Positions 33,417-42,094 of a stretch of 64,000 bases of DNA are shown in pieces. The notes under the pieces were generated by a model that saw nothing but the letters and a program-made list of their open reading frames with translations, was not told where the DNA came from and searched no databases. The position numbers and the translations under genes were made by a program. The DNA is from Natrinema salinisoli. GTDB lineage: Archaea; Halobacteriota; Halobacteria; Halobacteriales; Natrialbaceae. Location: the NCBI RefSeq assembly GCF_020405205.1, contig NZ_CP084469.1, forward strand, positions 496,001-560,000, written 5' to 3'. Every line of letters begins with the position of its first letter. Position 1 is the stretch's first letter.

Positions 33417-33557
33417 TCAGTCCCGCGGAACCGCGAGGTTCCGGGGACGGCCACCACACTCCGGACAGGTTCCGAGCGTGTCGGTCGCTTCCCGGTACCC
33501 ACAGTCTCGGCACTCGTAGTACGATCGGTCGGGCGTGTACGGGTCCGTGTAGACCAT
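33417..33557 (-). CDS. Rubrerythrin-like zinc mini-protein (46 aa)
   Basis: This 46-aa protein reads MVYTDPYTPDRSYYECRDCG with a second knuckle TCPECGGRPRNL, i.e. C-x2-C ... C-x2-C, as in the rubredoxin domain of rubrerythrins; haloarchaeal annotation calls these rubrerythrin-like domain proteins. The start at 33557 is chosen over 33614 because a 10-bp perfect inverted repeat and a T-rich ACTTTTCC element lie just upstream. A second member lies at 36237-36368. Function unknown. Confidence 0.8.
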   Translation of the reverse strand: MVYTDPYTPDRSYYECRDCGYREATDTLGTCPECGGRPRNLAVPRD

Positions 33558-33581
33558 GGTATGCGATACACCATACCATGG
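33554..33581. promoter_or_regulatory. Perfect 10-bp inverted repeat at the start of the rubrerythrin-like gene
   Basis: CCATGGTATG at 33554-33563 and CATACCATGG at 33572-33581 are exact reverse complements separated by 8 bp. The element covers the start codon and the region between it and the T-rich TATA-like ACTTTTCC (about 33582-33589), exactly where a repressor would block a leaderless promoter. The inner half-site GGTATG...CATACC equals that of the palindrome at 26151-26166. Confidence 0.6.
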
Positions 33582-33676
33582 AAAAGTGTTGTGTTGGAGT
33601 GGTTGTGTGGGCATTCATACAATTCTAATCGGCTAAATGCGTATAATATCTGGACATTCGTCCACCATTTCGACGG

Positions 33677-34267
33677 TTATCGCGTCGCGACGACCGCGAT
33701 CGTCTCCGGTCGATCGACGGCCGATTCGATCTCGAACCCCGCGTCCTCGAGCTGGCTCGTCGCGTCTGCGAGACTGAATCGTTCCTCGAGCGGCGGTCCG
33801 GCATCTCCAGTGCCGTCGGCCGACCAGTCGACCGTGATCAGTCGGCCGCCCGGACGGAGTACTCGAGCGAGTTCGGCGAGCGCGCCGTCATTCTTCCTTT
33901 CTGAGCCCGTGTCGTCTGTGTCGGTCGGCGCGTATTCGTGATGGGTCATCGTCGAGTACGCGCGATCCAGCTGATCGTCATTGAACGGCAGGGACGATAC
34001 CTCGGCCGTGACGAACTCGACGGCCTCGGGGACGCCCTTCTCCCGATAGCGGTCGTGCATCGCCGTCTGCACGTCGACTGCGTACAGCGTGTCGACGAAC
34101 GGTGCGACGTCGTCCGCGTAGAATCCCGTCCCGGAGCCGAGATCCGCCACGATGCTGTCGGCGGTCGGCTCGAGCATCGCGAGCAGTTCCTCGCGGGAAC
34201 AGTACCGGTAGCGCCCGGGGTCCTCGAGTGCATCCGCCCGGTCGACCGGATACGTATGAAATCCCAT
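33677..34267 (-). CDS. Class I SAM-dependent methyltransferase
   Basis: This 196-aa methyltransferase has the UbiE/type-11 pattern: motif I SIVADLGSGTGFYADDVAPF, acidic motif LYAVDVQTAMHDRYRE, motif II DDQLDRAYSTMTHHEYAPTD and motif III LARVLRPGGRLITVDWSADG. The start at 34267 follows the family; the 37 extra residues upstream are Arg/Ser-rich and not typical. The methyl acceptor is unknown; small-molecule or metal/metalloid methylation are options for this fold. Confidence 0.88.
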   Translation of the reverse strand: MGFHTYPVDRADALEDPGRYRYCSREELLAMLEPTADSIVADLGSGTGFYADDVAPFVDTLYAVDVQTAMHDRYREKGVPEAVEFVTAEVSSLPFNDDQLDRAYSTMTHHEYAPTDTDDTGSERKNDGALAELARVLRPGGRLITVDWSADGTGDAGPPLEERFSLADATSQLEDAGFEIESAVDRPETIAVVATR

Positions 34268-34433
34268 ACTGGTAGTGTGCGGTCTCTCACCTTCCGCGTT
34301 GTGTTCGCCCACCGATCTCGGAGCCGAGCGACGGGACCCGTGATCGAGCGACGCGGTCGCCACTCGGTCGATGGACACCGAGCGGCTGCGAAAATTCGAA
34401 ACCTACTCCTCGAGCGCCGATCCCATCGAATCG

Positions 34434-34616
34434 CTAGCCTGCCCATTCTCCGGCGAGATCGCCGGCGATGTTCTCCCGCCAGTGATCGAATCCGTCCTGA
34501 CAGTCGTCGTTGTCGTGAATGTGATCCACGAATCCGGCACCCGGCGATGCGAGTTCGTCTCCGCAGAAGGGACACGTGACCGGGTTGACCCAGTCTCTCG
34601 TCGTGTTCGCTGTCAT
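34434..34616 (-). CDS. Small zinc-finger protein (60 aa)
   Basis: This 60-aa protein has one C-x2-C pair followed by His/Cys residues: VTCPFCGDELASPGAGFVDHIHDNDDC, a C2H2/C2HC-like pattern, then DGFDHWRENIAGDLAGEWAG. It resembles small haloarchaeal DUF7501-type zinc proteins from memory. CTTATATGATAG at about 34640-34651 lies 24-35 bp before the ATG at 34616, supporting a leaderless gene. Function unknown. Confidence 0.78.
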   Translation of the reverse strand: MTANTTRDWVNPVTCPFCGDELASPGAGFVDHIHDNDDCQDGFDHWRENIAGDLAGEWAG

Positions 34617-34872
34617 CGGTGCCGAGATCTATCACGAACTATCATATAAGTCTCGTCCGTTAGGATCTATTACAATTTGTATGTCATATAATGCCAATAA
34701 GATACGATCCGCCAGTTCGATGCTGCTCGTCCGAACCGATGCACGCGATCGGGACGAGTCGCCAACCAGCCCCTCGTCGAGAACGAAACGGCAGTAGCAT
34801 CTCGTCGTAGAGTGACTGGGGGCAGAATCGGAGGATACTCGGCCGTTCGGTCGCGAGTCCCGGCGAGAACGC

Positions 34873-36099
34873 ATGTCGCTTCGACGAGCGGCCGGACGGC
34901 TCGCGAGGTACGACGCCCTCGTACTGACGGCTGCAATCTGGTTTCTCGCGAAGTTTCTCCGATACGTCTTTCCGCCGCTCTTCGATTCGTTCGGGGCGAG
35001 CTACGGCGTTTCGGACGCCGTCCTCGGAACCGCGTTTTCGGGACTTATGCTCGTCTACGCCGCGATGCAGTTTCCCTCGGGCGCCCTGGCCGATCGGGTC
35101 GGCTCGGTCACGGTCATCGCAACGGGGGCAGTCGTCGCGGCCGCCGCCGCGCTCGTGTTGGTCGCCGACTCGTCGTTTCCCGTCCTTGTCGGCGCGATGC
35201 TCGCGATCGGTGCGGGCACCGGCGCTCACAAGACCGTCGCTGTCCGGCTCCTGGCTCGAGCCTATCCCGCTCGGACGGGGCGAGCACTCGGCGTGCTCGA
35301 CACGACCGGTGCGCTCAGCGGTGTCGTCGCCCCCGCCGCAGTCGTCGCGGTCGCATCCCTCGCGATCGGTCCGATCGCGGATTGGCACCTGCTCTTTCTG
35401 GTCGCCGGCGTCGTCGTGCTGGCGCTCGCGGTGACGTTCCGGATTCGGGTGCCGAAACGGGTTCCAGACGACTCGGGGGACGGCGACGCGGGCTCGAGCA
35501 GCCACGGCGGCGAGATCGCCCGATACGTCTCGCTCTTTCGGGACTGGCGGTTCTCGACGTTCGCTCTGTTGACGGTCCTGTTCTCGTTTACCTACAACGG
35601 GCTGGTCGCGTTCGCGCCACGATACCTCACGGTGGAAGCGGAACTCACGACGGCGACCGCGAGCGTGCTCTACAGTGGGCTCTTCGCTGCGAGTCTGGTC
35701 CAGCTAGTGACCGGAAACCTCAGCGACAGGGTCGGACGGTTACCGATAATCGTCGCGACGCTCGGGTTCGCTTCCGTCTCGCTGGTCGCGTTCGTTACGT
35801 TCACTGGGACGGGCAGCCCGCTCCTGCTCGGCGGGTTACTCGTCACCGTCGGAATCGGGTCACACGGCTTCCGTCCGGTCAGGGGAGCGTACCTGATGTC
35901 GGCCGTTCCGGACGACGTGGCCGGCGGCGGCCTGGGCGTCGTCCGAACGCTGTTGATGGGTGCCGGTGCGGTTGCACCCGCAATCGTCGGGACGATCTCG
36001 GAGACCGCCGGTTTCAGCGCCGCGTTCTGGCTGCTCGCAACGACGATCGTCGGTGCAACGACCCTCGGCTGTCTGCTCCTGGCCTTCGAACCGGCGTAG
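34873..36099 (+). CDS. MFS transporter
   Basis: This 408-aa protein has twelve predicted membrane helices in two halves joined by an acidic loop (about residues 195-215). The motif-A-like loop between helices 2 and 3 reads MQFPSGALADRVGSVTV, repeated in the second half as VTGNLSDRVGRLPIIVA. It belongs to the sugar/nitrate/drug-type MFS carriers; no substrate motif is distinctive. It stands alone, 137 bp before the second rubrerythrin-like gene. Confidence 0.9.
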   Translation: MSLRRAAGRLARYDALVLTAAIWFLAKFLRYVFPPLFDSFGASYGVSDAVLGTAFSGLMLVYAAMQFPSGALADRVGSVTVIATGAVVAAAAALVLVADSSFPVLVGAMLAIGAGTGAHKTVAVRLLARAYPARTGRALGVLDTTGALSGVVAPAAVVAVASLAIGPIADWHLLFLVAGVVVLALAVTFRIRVPKRVPDDSGDGDAGSSSHGGEIARYVSLFRDWRFSTFALLTVLFSFTYNGLVAFAPRYLTVEAELTTATASVLYSGLFAASLVQLVTGNLSDRVGRLPIIVATLGFASVSLVAFVTFTGTGSPLLLGGLLVTVGIGSHGFRPVRGAYLMSAVPDDVAGGGLGVVRTLLMGAGAVAPAIVGTISETAGFSAAFWLLATTIVGATTLGCLLLAFEPA

Positions 36100-36210
36100 T
36101 ACGACCGATTTCCGCCATCAGTTCACCCCATGACCCACGTCTCGTGGCCGAAATCAGCGCTACGACCGCCCGCGATTACCCTCCAGCGATCGTATCCGTG
36201 GAAAGAGTTA

Positions 36211-36226
36211 ACACAGTACGCTGTGT
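36211..36226. promoter_or_regulatory. Palindrome in the promoter of the second rubrerythrin-like gene
   Basis: ACACAG, TACG, CTGTGT is a perfect 6-4-6 inverted repeat. It lies directly after the TATA-like AGTTAAC (about 36206-36212) and 11 bp before the ATG, at the expected transcription start, so it could be an operator. It differs from the GGTATG element of the first rubrerythrin-like gene. Confidence 0.45.
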
Positions 36227-36236
36227 ATGTCATATC

Positions 36237-36368
36237 ATGACACTCGAGGAGCAACGCGAGTACGTTTGCGTCCAGTGTGGCCGGCGGGAAACGGTCAGCG
36301 ACGCACTCCTCAGTACCTGTCAGCAGTGCGGAGGCGAAATGCGAAACGTCGAGCTGATCGCTGACTAG
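36237..36368 (+). CDS. Rubrerythrin-like zinc mini-protein (43 aa)
   Basis: This 43-aa protein reads MTLEEQREYVCVQCGRRETV with a second knuckle STCQQCGGEMRNVEL, giving C-x2-C ... C-x2-C and the same GG-x2-RN ending as the 46-aa protein at 33417-33557. It is therefore a paralogue. AGTTAAC at about 36206-36212 lies 25-31 bp before the ATG, so the mRNA is probably leaderless. Function unknown; a redox or zinc-dependent adapter is possible. Confidence 0.78.
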   Translation: MTLEEQREYVCVQCGRRETVSDALLSTCQQCGGEMRNVELIAD

Positions 36369-36477
36369 TCGGAAGCAGCGCCGATCCTCGGAGCAAACGG
36401 ACCCCCTCGAGCGGTGCCGCCGATTGCCTGCACTGCGACTCGGGTTTCTCCACTCTCCTCCCCACTTCGAGCCCTCC

Positions 36478-39400
36478 TCAGCGGGCGAGTCCGACTGCCA
36501 GACCGATCAGGACGAGTCCGACCATGGCCGCGCCGCCGCCGATCACGGCATCCCCAGTGAGCGCAGCGATACTTCCGGCGACGACACCCGCACCTCCGCC
36601 ACCGGCGACGACCGAGGCCGAAAGCATCGGCTCGGCGGCCATTCCGTCCTCCATGCTCTCGAGATCGGCCCGGATCGCCTCGATCTCGTCGCGCTGGCTC
36701 TCCGTATTCTCGCGCTCGGCGAGCTGTGCATCGACCGCGTCGATGCGTTGCTCGAGGCCGGAAAGCCGCTCGGTGACCGTTCCCAGCCGGTCGTCCAACG
36801 AATCGACATCGCGATCGAGCGTCTGTACCGCCGATTTGTCTGCAACTGAGCCGATGCTTCTGGCGAAGCCGTCGTGGTCCGATCGCAGCGAGTCGAGGCG
36901 GTCCTCGATAGCTGAAACCTCGTCCCGGATCGTCGCGATATCCTCGTCGCTCAGGTCCGAGTCGGCCGTTCCGTCGACCTGATCGGTGACGGACTCGAGC
37001 TCGCCGCTGACGGCATCGATATCGGCCTCGAGCCCCTCGAGTGTCGACTCTATTGCCTCCAAGCGCGCTTCGTGATCGGCTAGCCGCTGTTCGTTGTCCT
37101 CGGCTCGCCCAGCGGTCTCGGAGAGGGTTTCGCCGAGGGACTCGGTTTCGTCCTCGAGATCGGTCTCGAGAGCAGTGATGTCCGCCTCGAGTGCCGTCCG
37201 AACGTCGTCCACTCGACCGTCGAGCGTCGTTTGAACCTCTTCTACCCGGCTGTCGAGCGTCGTTCGAACGTCGGAGACTCGGTCTTCGAGTTCGCCGTCC
37301 AGTTCGTCGACGCTTCCCTCCAGTGCCTCGAGATCCGTCGCGATCGAGTCCACGTCGTCGGTCACCGTTTCGGCGTCGATTCGCTCGACGGTCGCCTCGA
37401 GCCCCGCGAGATCGTCCTCGAGGTCCTCGGTCGCCGTCGCGATCTGTGCCTCGACGTCCGTGACCGTCTCCTCGATCTGCGTTTCGAGCGCGTCCGCGGT
37501 CGATTCCAGCTTCGATTCGAGCGCCCGGACGTCTTCGTCGACCGTCTCGAGGTCGTCCGCGAGTCCGCCGACCGCGTCCCTACTGGCGGCCCGCGCTTCG
37601 AGGTCGTCCAGCGCGCTCGACGCGCCCGATACCGTGTCTTCGAGATCTGCAACCGCCTTCTCGAGGGTTTCCAGGTCGTCCAGAACGGCGTCGACCCGTT
37701 CCTCGTCCGCGGCGGTCGCCTCGAGGTCGCCGATCGTCTCCCGAACGGTATCGACATCGGTTTCGAGCGTCGCGATCCGGTCGTCGACCGTCTCTCGAAC
37801 GGCAGTCACCTCGTCGTCGACGGCCGCGATCTCCTCGTCGATCGTCGCTTCGACGGTGTCGAAGCGCGCGTCGGTCCGCTCGGAGTGCTCCTCGAGCCGG
37901 CCCGAAACGCCGTCGATTCGAGTGGTCACTTCTTCGACCCGTTCCGAGACACTGTCGATACGCGTCCCTGTTTGATCGATATCGTCCTCGAGGGCCTCGA
38001 GGTCGTCGACCAGCTGCGAGACGCGGTCGTCTACGGCCTCGAGTCCCGCTTCGGTTGCCGCGGTCGTCTCGAGATCGTCGAGGTCAGTTCGAAGGGTCTC
38101 GAGATCCGCATCGACGGTTTCGGTGCGGTCGGCAACGGCTTCGAGATCGCTCGTCAGTTCGGTGACTTGCTCCTCGAGATCCTCCCGCTCGCCGGCTGCA
38201 GTCGTCTCAATGGTTTCGATCTCGTCGTCGAGCGTGCCGACATCGTCCGCGAGGTCCGTGACCGTCTCCGACAGCGCATCGAGGTCCGTATCGACGGTTT
38301 CCGTCCGGTCTTCGACGGTCTCGAGATCGGCCGTTAGCGCGGTGAGTTCCGCTTCGAGCCGCTCCCGGTCGTCGGCCGCGGCGGTTTCCACAGCCCCAAG
38401 GTCGTCGCCGAGTTCGCCGATATCGTCCGCACGGTCCGCGAGCGCCGCCGACAGCTCGTCGAGCTCGTCGTCGACGCGCTCGATGTCACTCTCGAGGCTG
38501 GCGACGTCGTCGTCGCTCGCGTGCGCTTCGGCATCGGCCTCGAGGCGTGCGAGGTCGTCCGCGATCGATTCGAGACGATCGTCGAGTTCGTCGACGGCAT
38601 CGGACGCAGCCGTTCGGTCCTCGACGTATTCGAGCTCCTCCCGGAGGGACTCGATCTCGTCGTCGCGGTCCGCGAGCCGATCGAACAACTGGTCGATGGC
38701 GTCGTCGCTGCGGTCGGTCGTCGCGTCGGCCGCTGCCGACCCGTCGAACGCGAGTTCGGTCGCTCCGTTCGCGTCGGCCGTCTCGTCCGCGCTCGAGGAG
38801 TCGTGCGTAGCGTCGGTTTCGGTGCCGGAGTCGGATTCGGACCAGGTGACCGCTTCGTAGGCCTCGACGTCGTCCCGAGCGGCCGCGAGCGCACCGCTGG
38901 CAGCGCTCGTCGCGGGGTCGTCCGCCAGTCGCACGCCGCGGACCGAGAACGGGAGGGGTGCCGCGTCGAACCGACCGCCGACCAGGAACTCGACGCCCTC
39001 GATCGCGCCCTCGCCGGCGATCGAGATCGGAACCGACAGCCCCTGCTGGACGTCGCTCTCGTCGGCCTCCGCTCGGATCGCGTCGATCAACTCGCCTATC
39101 AGTGCGTCGTAAGCCTGTGCGAGCGCGCTCTCGATTCCACCTGCCGCAGCGTCGGGATCGAGCGCGAACTCCTCGAGCACGCCGGCGACCTGCGCCGGCG
39201 CGTGACCGGTTTCGCCGGCCGCGCGCTCCACGATCCACTCTCGTCCCTTGGCGAGGGAGACCGTCAGTGCCGGCACGCCGTAGTACGCGAGAGTGGCACT
39301 CGTCGTCTGCGAACCGATGCAGACCCCGAGGCCGGTGTAGTTGTCGGCCTCGAGGAGGTCGTAAATGACCGCGAATCCGGTGCTGATCGGCGTCGCGTCG

Positions 39401-39828
39401 AGTCCGCGCGTCGTCAGTACCGACTGGACGGTGTCGCGGTGTCTGTCGGTCGGCGCTGCTGTATCCACGAGCGTTCCCGGCGTCGTATAACAGAGTCGGC
39501 CATCCGTGGCGTCCTCGATCACGTCTCCGACGAGCAGATCCAGCGCGGCCGTCGCGTGCGCCGCTGTGTCAGTCGCGAGAACGCCGTCAGCGAACAGCGG
39601 CTCCGGCTCTTCGTCCGTTTCCGCCGCAACCGCTCGAGCGTCCCCGCCGACTGCGTACGTGGTTCCGTCCGCCTCGATCGTCCGTCCCTCCCCGGAGAGT
39701 CCGGCCGCATCGAGCGCATCGTCGTCGACCGGTAGCACGACCGGCGGGACCGATTCGATCATCGGGCCGTCGCCCGCGTCAGTGACGGCCCTGATCGCTT
39801 CCGGTCCGATATCGAGACCGTAATTCAT
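36478..39828 (-). CDS. Actin-like ATPase head fused to a giant coiled coil and membrane hairpin
   Basis: This 1116-aa acidic protein has three parts. Residues 1-310 look like an actin/FtsA/MreB fold: phosphate-1 MNYGLDIGPEAIRAV, phosphate-2 YTGLGVCIGSQTTSATLAYY and adenosine-like ISIAGEGAIEGVEFLVGG. After a Ser/Thr/Asp linker (about 325-375), residues about 375-1060 are an almost unbroken coiled coil (ETVEDRTETVDTDLDALSET and similar units). The last 55 residues are Gly/Ala-rich, with hydrophobic stretches ASVVAGGGGAGVVAGSIAAL and AMVGLVLIGLAVGLA: a membrane hairpin. The start at 39828 coincides with the actin fold. A cytoskeletal or cell-shape scaffold is inferred; an SMC-like label would be misleading because no ABC ATPase head is present. 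Confidence 0.85.
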   Translation of the reverse strand: MNYGLDIGPEAIRAVTDAGDGPMIESVPPVVLPVDDDALDAAGLSGEGRTIEADGTTYAVGGDARAVAAETDEEPEPLFADGVLATDTAAHATAALDLLVGDVIEDATDGRLCYTTPGTLVDTAAPTDRHRDTVQSVLTTRGLDATPISTGFAVIYDLLEADNYTGLGVCIGSQTTSATLAYYGVPALTVSLAKGREWIVERAAGETGHAPAQVAGVLEEFALDPDAAAGGIESALAQAYDALIGELIDAIRAEADESDVQQGLSVPISIAGEGAIEGVEFLVGGRFDAAPLPFSVRGVRLADDPATSAASGALAAARDDVEAYEAVTWSESDSGTETDATHDSSSADETADANGATELAFDGSAAADATTDRSDDAIDQLFDRLADRDDEIESLREELEYVEDRTAASDAVDELDDRLESIADDLARLEADAEAHASDDDVASLESDIERVDDELDELSAALADRADDIGELGDDLGAVETAAADDRERLEAELTALTADLETVEDRTETVDTDLDALSETVTDLADDVGTLDDEIETIETTAAGEREDLEEQVTELTSDLEAVADRTETVDADLETLRTDLDDLETTAATEAGLEAVDDRVSQLVDDLEALEDDIDQTGTRIDSVSERVEEVTTRIDGVSGRLEEHSERTDARFDTVEATIDEEIAAVDDEVTAVRETVDDRIATLETDVDTVRETIGDLEATAADEERVDAVLDDLETLEKAVADLEDTVSGASSALDDLEARAASRDAVGGLADDLETVDEDVRALESKLESTADALETQIEETVTDVEAQIATATEDLEDDLAGLEATVERIDAETVTDDVDSIATDLEALEGSVDELDGELEDRVSDVRTTLDSRVEEVQTTLDGRVDDVRTALEADITALETDLEDETESLGETLSETAGRAEDNEQRLADHEARLEAIESTLEGLEADIDAVSGELESVTDQVDGTADSDLSDEDIATIRDEVSAIEDRLDSLRSDHDGFARSIGSVADKSAVQTLDRDVDSLDDRLGTVTERLSGLEQRIDAVDAQLAERENTESQRDEIEAIRADLESMEDGMAAEPMLSASVVAGGGGAGVVAGSIAALTGDAVIGGGAAMVGLVLIGLAVGLAR

Positions 39829-40196
39829 GTCCCCGCAAATTCGAACGACCCTATTGGCTGTTTGCCCCACAGTACCAGATGTGAAAATCGGGGCCACTCA
39901 GCAGTTCGAATGCGCCCACTCGTTGCTATCGAATCCCTAATCCAGAGCCGATCCTCGTGGGCCGATTCCGAACGGTCTTCCCGACCGGCAGTTCCGTTCG
40001 AGTAGAATTATTTCTCACTCGAGTTCTTATCCATACCTCTCTGATATCGTATATTTATCTGGGAGAACAGGGATCCATTAATTACGCTATTATAAATTCG
40101 GAATATGCCATACGTAACTACGCTATTGGTAAATCATGACATACGAAGATCAAAATCCTTCATGTTTATGCATCAGGACAGTGGTGGGTTACGTGT
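39829..40196. other. Intergenic region between the coiled-coil gene and pckA
   Basis: This 368-bp stretch has no convincing gene. From about 39990 it is clearly AT-richer than the genome (runs such as TATATTTATC and TATTATAAATTC), and it contains the divergent promoters. The pckA promoter is GTTTATG at about 40164-40170, 27-33 bp before the ATG at 40197. Several further TATA-like runs (40047-40056, 40089-40096) are unexplained and could serve alternative starts or a small RNA; none is shown. Confidence 0.5.
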
Positions 40197-41708
40197 ATGT
40201 CTGAAACCGGGACGGAGTCCCGTCCACTGGTCCGTCAGCTTCCGGATCCAACGACAGCGTCGAACATCCGGTACAACCCGTCGCTCGAGGAACTGCGCGA
40301 ACTCGCCGGACCCGACGAGACGACGACCGAATTCGGGTCGGCGTCCTACGTGAGCGAGTTCCGCTCCCGGAGTTCGGATCGGACGAAAAACGCCGTCGAC
40401 CACGAGTTCGACGACCGCGATCACGACCTGATCGACACCGCCGTCGACGCCACGAATGACACCGAATTGCTCTGTGTCGACCGCCTGATGGGCCGCCACC
40501 CGGAGGCGACCTTCTGCTGTCGCCTCTTCGTTCCCGTCGACCACGCTCGAATCGCTTACGCGTGGGCGAGCCTGTTCGAGCCGGCCGACGGACAGGATCC
40601 CGATCTCTACACCGTCCAGCTCCCCGACCACGACGAGACTGCGATCCGCATCCGTCCCGACACCGGTTTCACCGCCGTCCTCGGCAGCGACTACACCGGC
40701 GAAGCCAAGAAGTCGTTCCTGCGGCTGTTCATGTATCGAATCAAGCAGCAGGGCGGCCTCGGACTCCACGCGGGCAGCAAACGGGTTCGCGTCCGCGACG
40801 ACGACGGCGAGCTTCGAACCGTCGGTCAGGTCTTCATGGGCCTCTCCGCCACCGGGAAATCGACCCTGACGTCCCACGGCTGCTGGCTCGAGGACCCCGA
40901 AGACGCGTCCATGCTGCAGGACGACGTCTGCGGCCTCCTCTCGGACGGCTCCGTCGCCGGCAGCGAGGGCGAAGGACTGTTCATCAAGACCATCGGACTC
41001 GACGAGGCGGAGCAGCCGGAACTCTACGAGGCCGCGACCGCCGAATCGGCGATCCTCGAGAACGTCGCGGTCGACGACGACGGTACCGTTCACTTCGAGG
41101 AGGACCGATACACCGCCAACTCTCGGGCGATCATCCAGCGCGACGAACTCGAGAGCGCGGACGAGGAGATCGACCTCGACCGGATGGATCAGGTCTTTTT
41201 CATCACCCGAAACCCGCTGATGCCGCCGGTCGCCAAACTCGACGAGGAGCAGGCCGCCGTCGCCTTCATGCTCGGAGAGTCGATCGAGACCAGCGCGGGC
41301 GACCCCTCGCGAGCCGGCGAATCGATCCGCGTCGTCGGGACGAACCCCTTCATCATCGGCTCCGAGGGAGAAGAGGGGAACATCTTCCACGAACTCATCA
41401 ACATTCTCGACATCGACTGCTACGTCATCAACACGGGCTATCTCGGCCAGAAATCGAAAGACATCGGCGTTACCGAGTCCGTGACGATCCTCACCGAGGC
41501 CGCCCGCGGCACCATCGAGTGGACCCGCGACGAGCGGATGGAGCTGACGATCCCCGACTCCGTCCCCGGGCTCGACATCGAGGACTATTACGTTCCCGAC
41601 CACGTCGACGACTACGACGATGCGCTCGCGGACCTGCGTGCCGACCGTCGTGACTACCTCGCCGAGTTCGACGAGCTTCGCGAGGAGATCACGGACGCCG
41701 TCTACTGA
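40197..41708 (+). CDS. pckA: Phosphoenolpyruvate carboxykinase (ATP)
   Basis: This 503-aa enzyme interconverts oxaloacetate and ATP with phosphoenolpyruvate, CO2 and ADP, the entry to gluconeogenesis. It shows the kinase P-loop FMGLSATGKSTLTSHGCWL, the metal-binding MLQDDVCGLL, the segment VFFITRNPLMPPVAKL and YVINTGYLGQKSKDIG. The archaeal form lacks the short N-terminal part of bacterial PckA and matches other haloarchaeal sequences in length. The leaderless start at 40197 is supported by the TATA-like GTTTATG upstream. Confidence 0.93.
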   Translation: MSETGTESRPLVRQLPDPTTASNIRYNPSLEELRELAGPDETTTEFGSASYVSEFRSRSSDRTKNAVDHEFDDRDHDLIDTAVDATNDTELLCVDRLMGRHPEATFCCRLFVPVDHARIAYAWASLFEPADGQDPDLYTVQLPDHDETAIRIRPDTGFTAVLGSDYTGEAKKSFLRLFMYRIKQQGGLGLHAGSKRVRVRDDDGELRTVGQVFMGLSATGKSTLTSHGCWLEDPEDASMLQDDVCGLLSDGSVAGSEGEGLFIKTIGLDEAEQPELYEAATAESAILENVAVDDDGTVHFEEDRYTANSRAIIQRDELESADEEIDLDRMDQVFFITRNPLMPPVAKLDEEQAAVAFMLGESIETSAGDPSRAGESIRVVGTNPFIIGSEGEEGNIFHELINILDIDCYVINTGYLGQKSKDIGVTESVTILTEAARGTIEWTRDERMELTIPDSVPGLDIEDYYVPDHVDDYDDALADLRADRRDYLAEFDELREEITDAVY

Positions 41709-41828
41709 CGCCGATTGCACCGGGGAGCAACAGTTCCGGTTTTCAGACAGATCACGCTCCTCACACGGTCTGGCAGCAATTGCCGGTCACGGCCACTGTT
41801 ATATGTGTCGAGTTCTCATGGTCGGACA

Positions 41829-42020
41829 ATGAGCGCACGGGTACGAAAACCGACCGCGAGAATCTGCGAAGCGTGCGGTCGAGGCGAACGGTGGGACGAG
41901 GATCTCGAGGCCTGGCAGATCGCCCGCGACGACGGCGAGAAACAGGTCGGCAGCCCCCACTGCATTCACGAGTGGGACATCACCGGGACGTTCAGACCGG
42001 TCGACGAAGCCGATAACTGA
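41829..42020 (+). CDS. HEWD family protein
   Basis: This 63-aa protein carries CEACGRGERWDEDLEAWQIA and the name-giving HCIHEWDITGTF, a conserved haloarchaeal zinc-binding mini-protein (Cys pair near residue 14, C/H near 45). The ATG at 41829 is 25-32 bp after the TATA-like TGTTATATG (about 41798-41806), so leaderless. Its role is unknown. Confidence 0.85.
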   Translation: MSARVRKPTARICEACGRGERWDEDLEAWQIARDDGEKQVGSPHCIHEWDITGTFRPVDEADN

Positions 42021-42094
42021 TCGGGGCCTCTTCTCTCCAGCCCGCAACCCTCGGTGAGCGTGCTCTTTTCCCGGACTCGAGCGTAGTATCCCCC

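Noticed and set aside
34812-36236. Long Arg-rich plus-strand frame running into the second rubrerythrin-like gene
   Set aside because: It overlaps the MFS gene in another frame and its composition is Arg/Gly-rich; only its last 43 codons are a real gene.
37231-38337. Plus-strand frame of 368 codons inside the coiled-coil gene
   Set aside because: Repetitive coiled-coil coding creates long open antisense frames; it lacks a promoter and halophilic composition.
36478-39828. SMC/chromosome segregation protein
   Set aside because: Coiled-coil matches to SMC are expected by composition; there is no Walker A, signature motif or hinge, and the N-terminus is actin-like.
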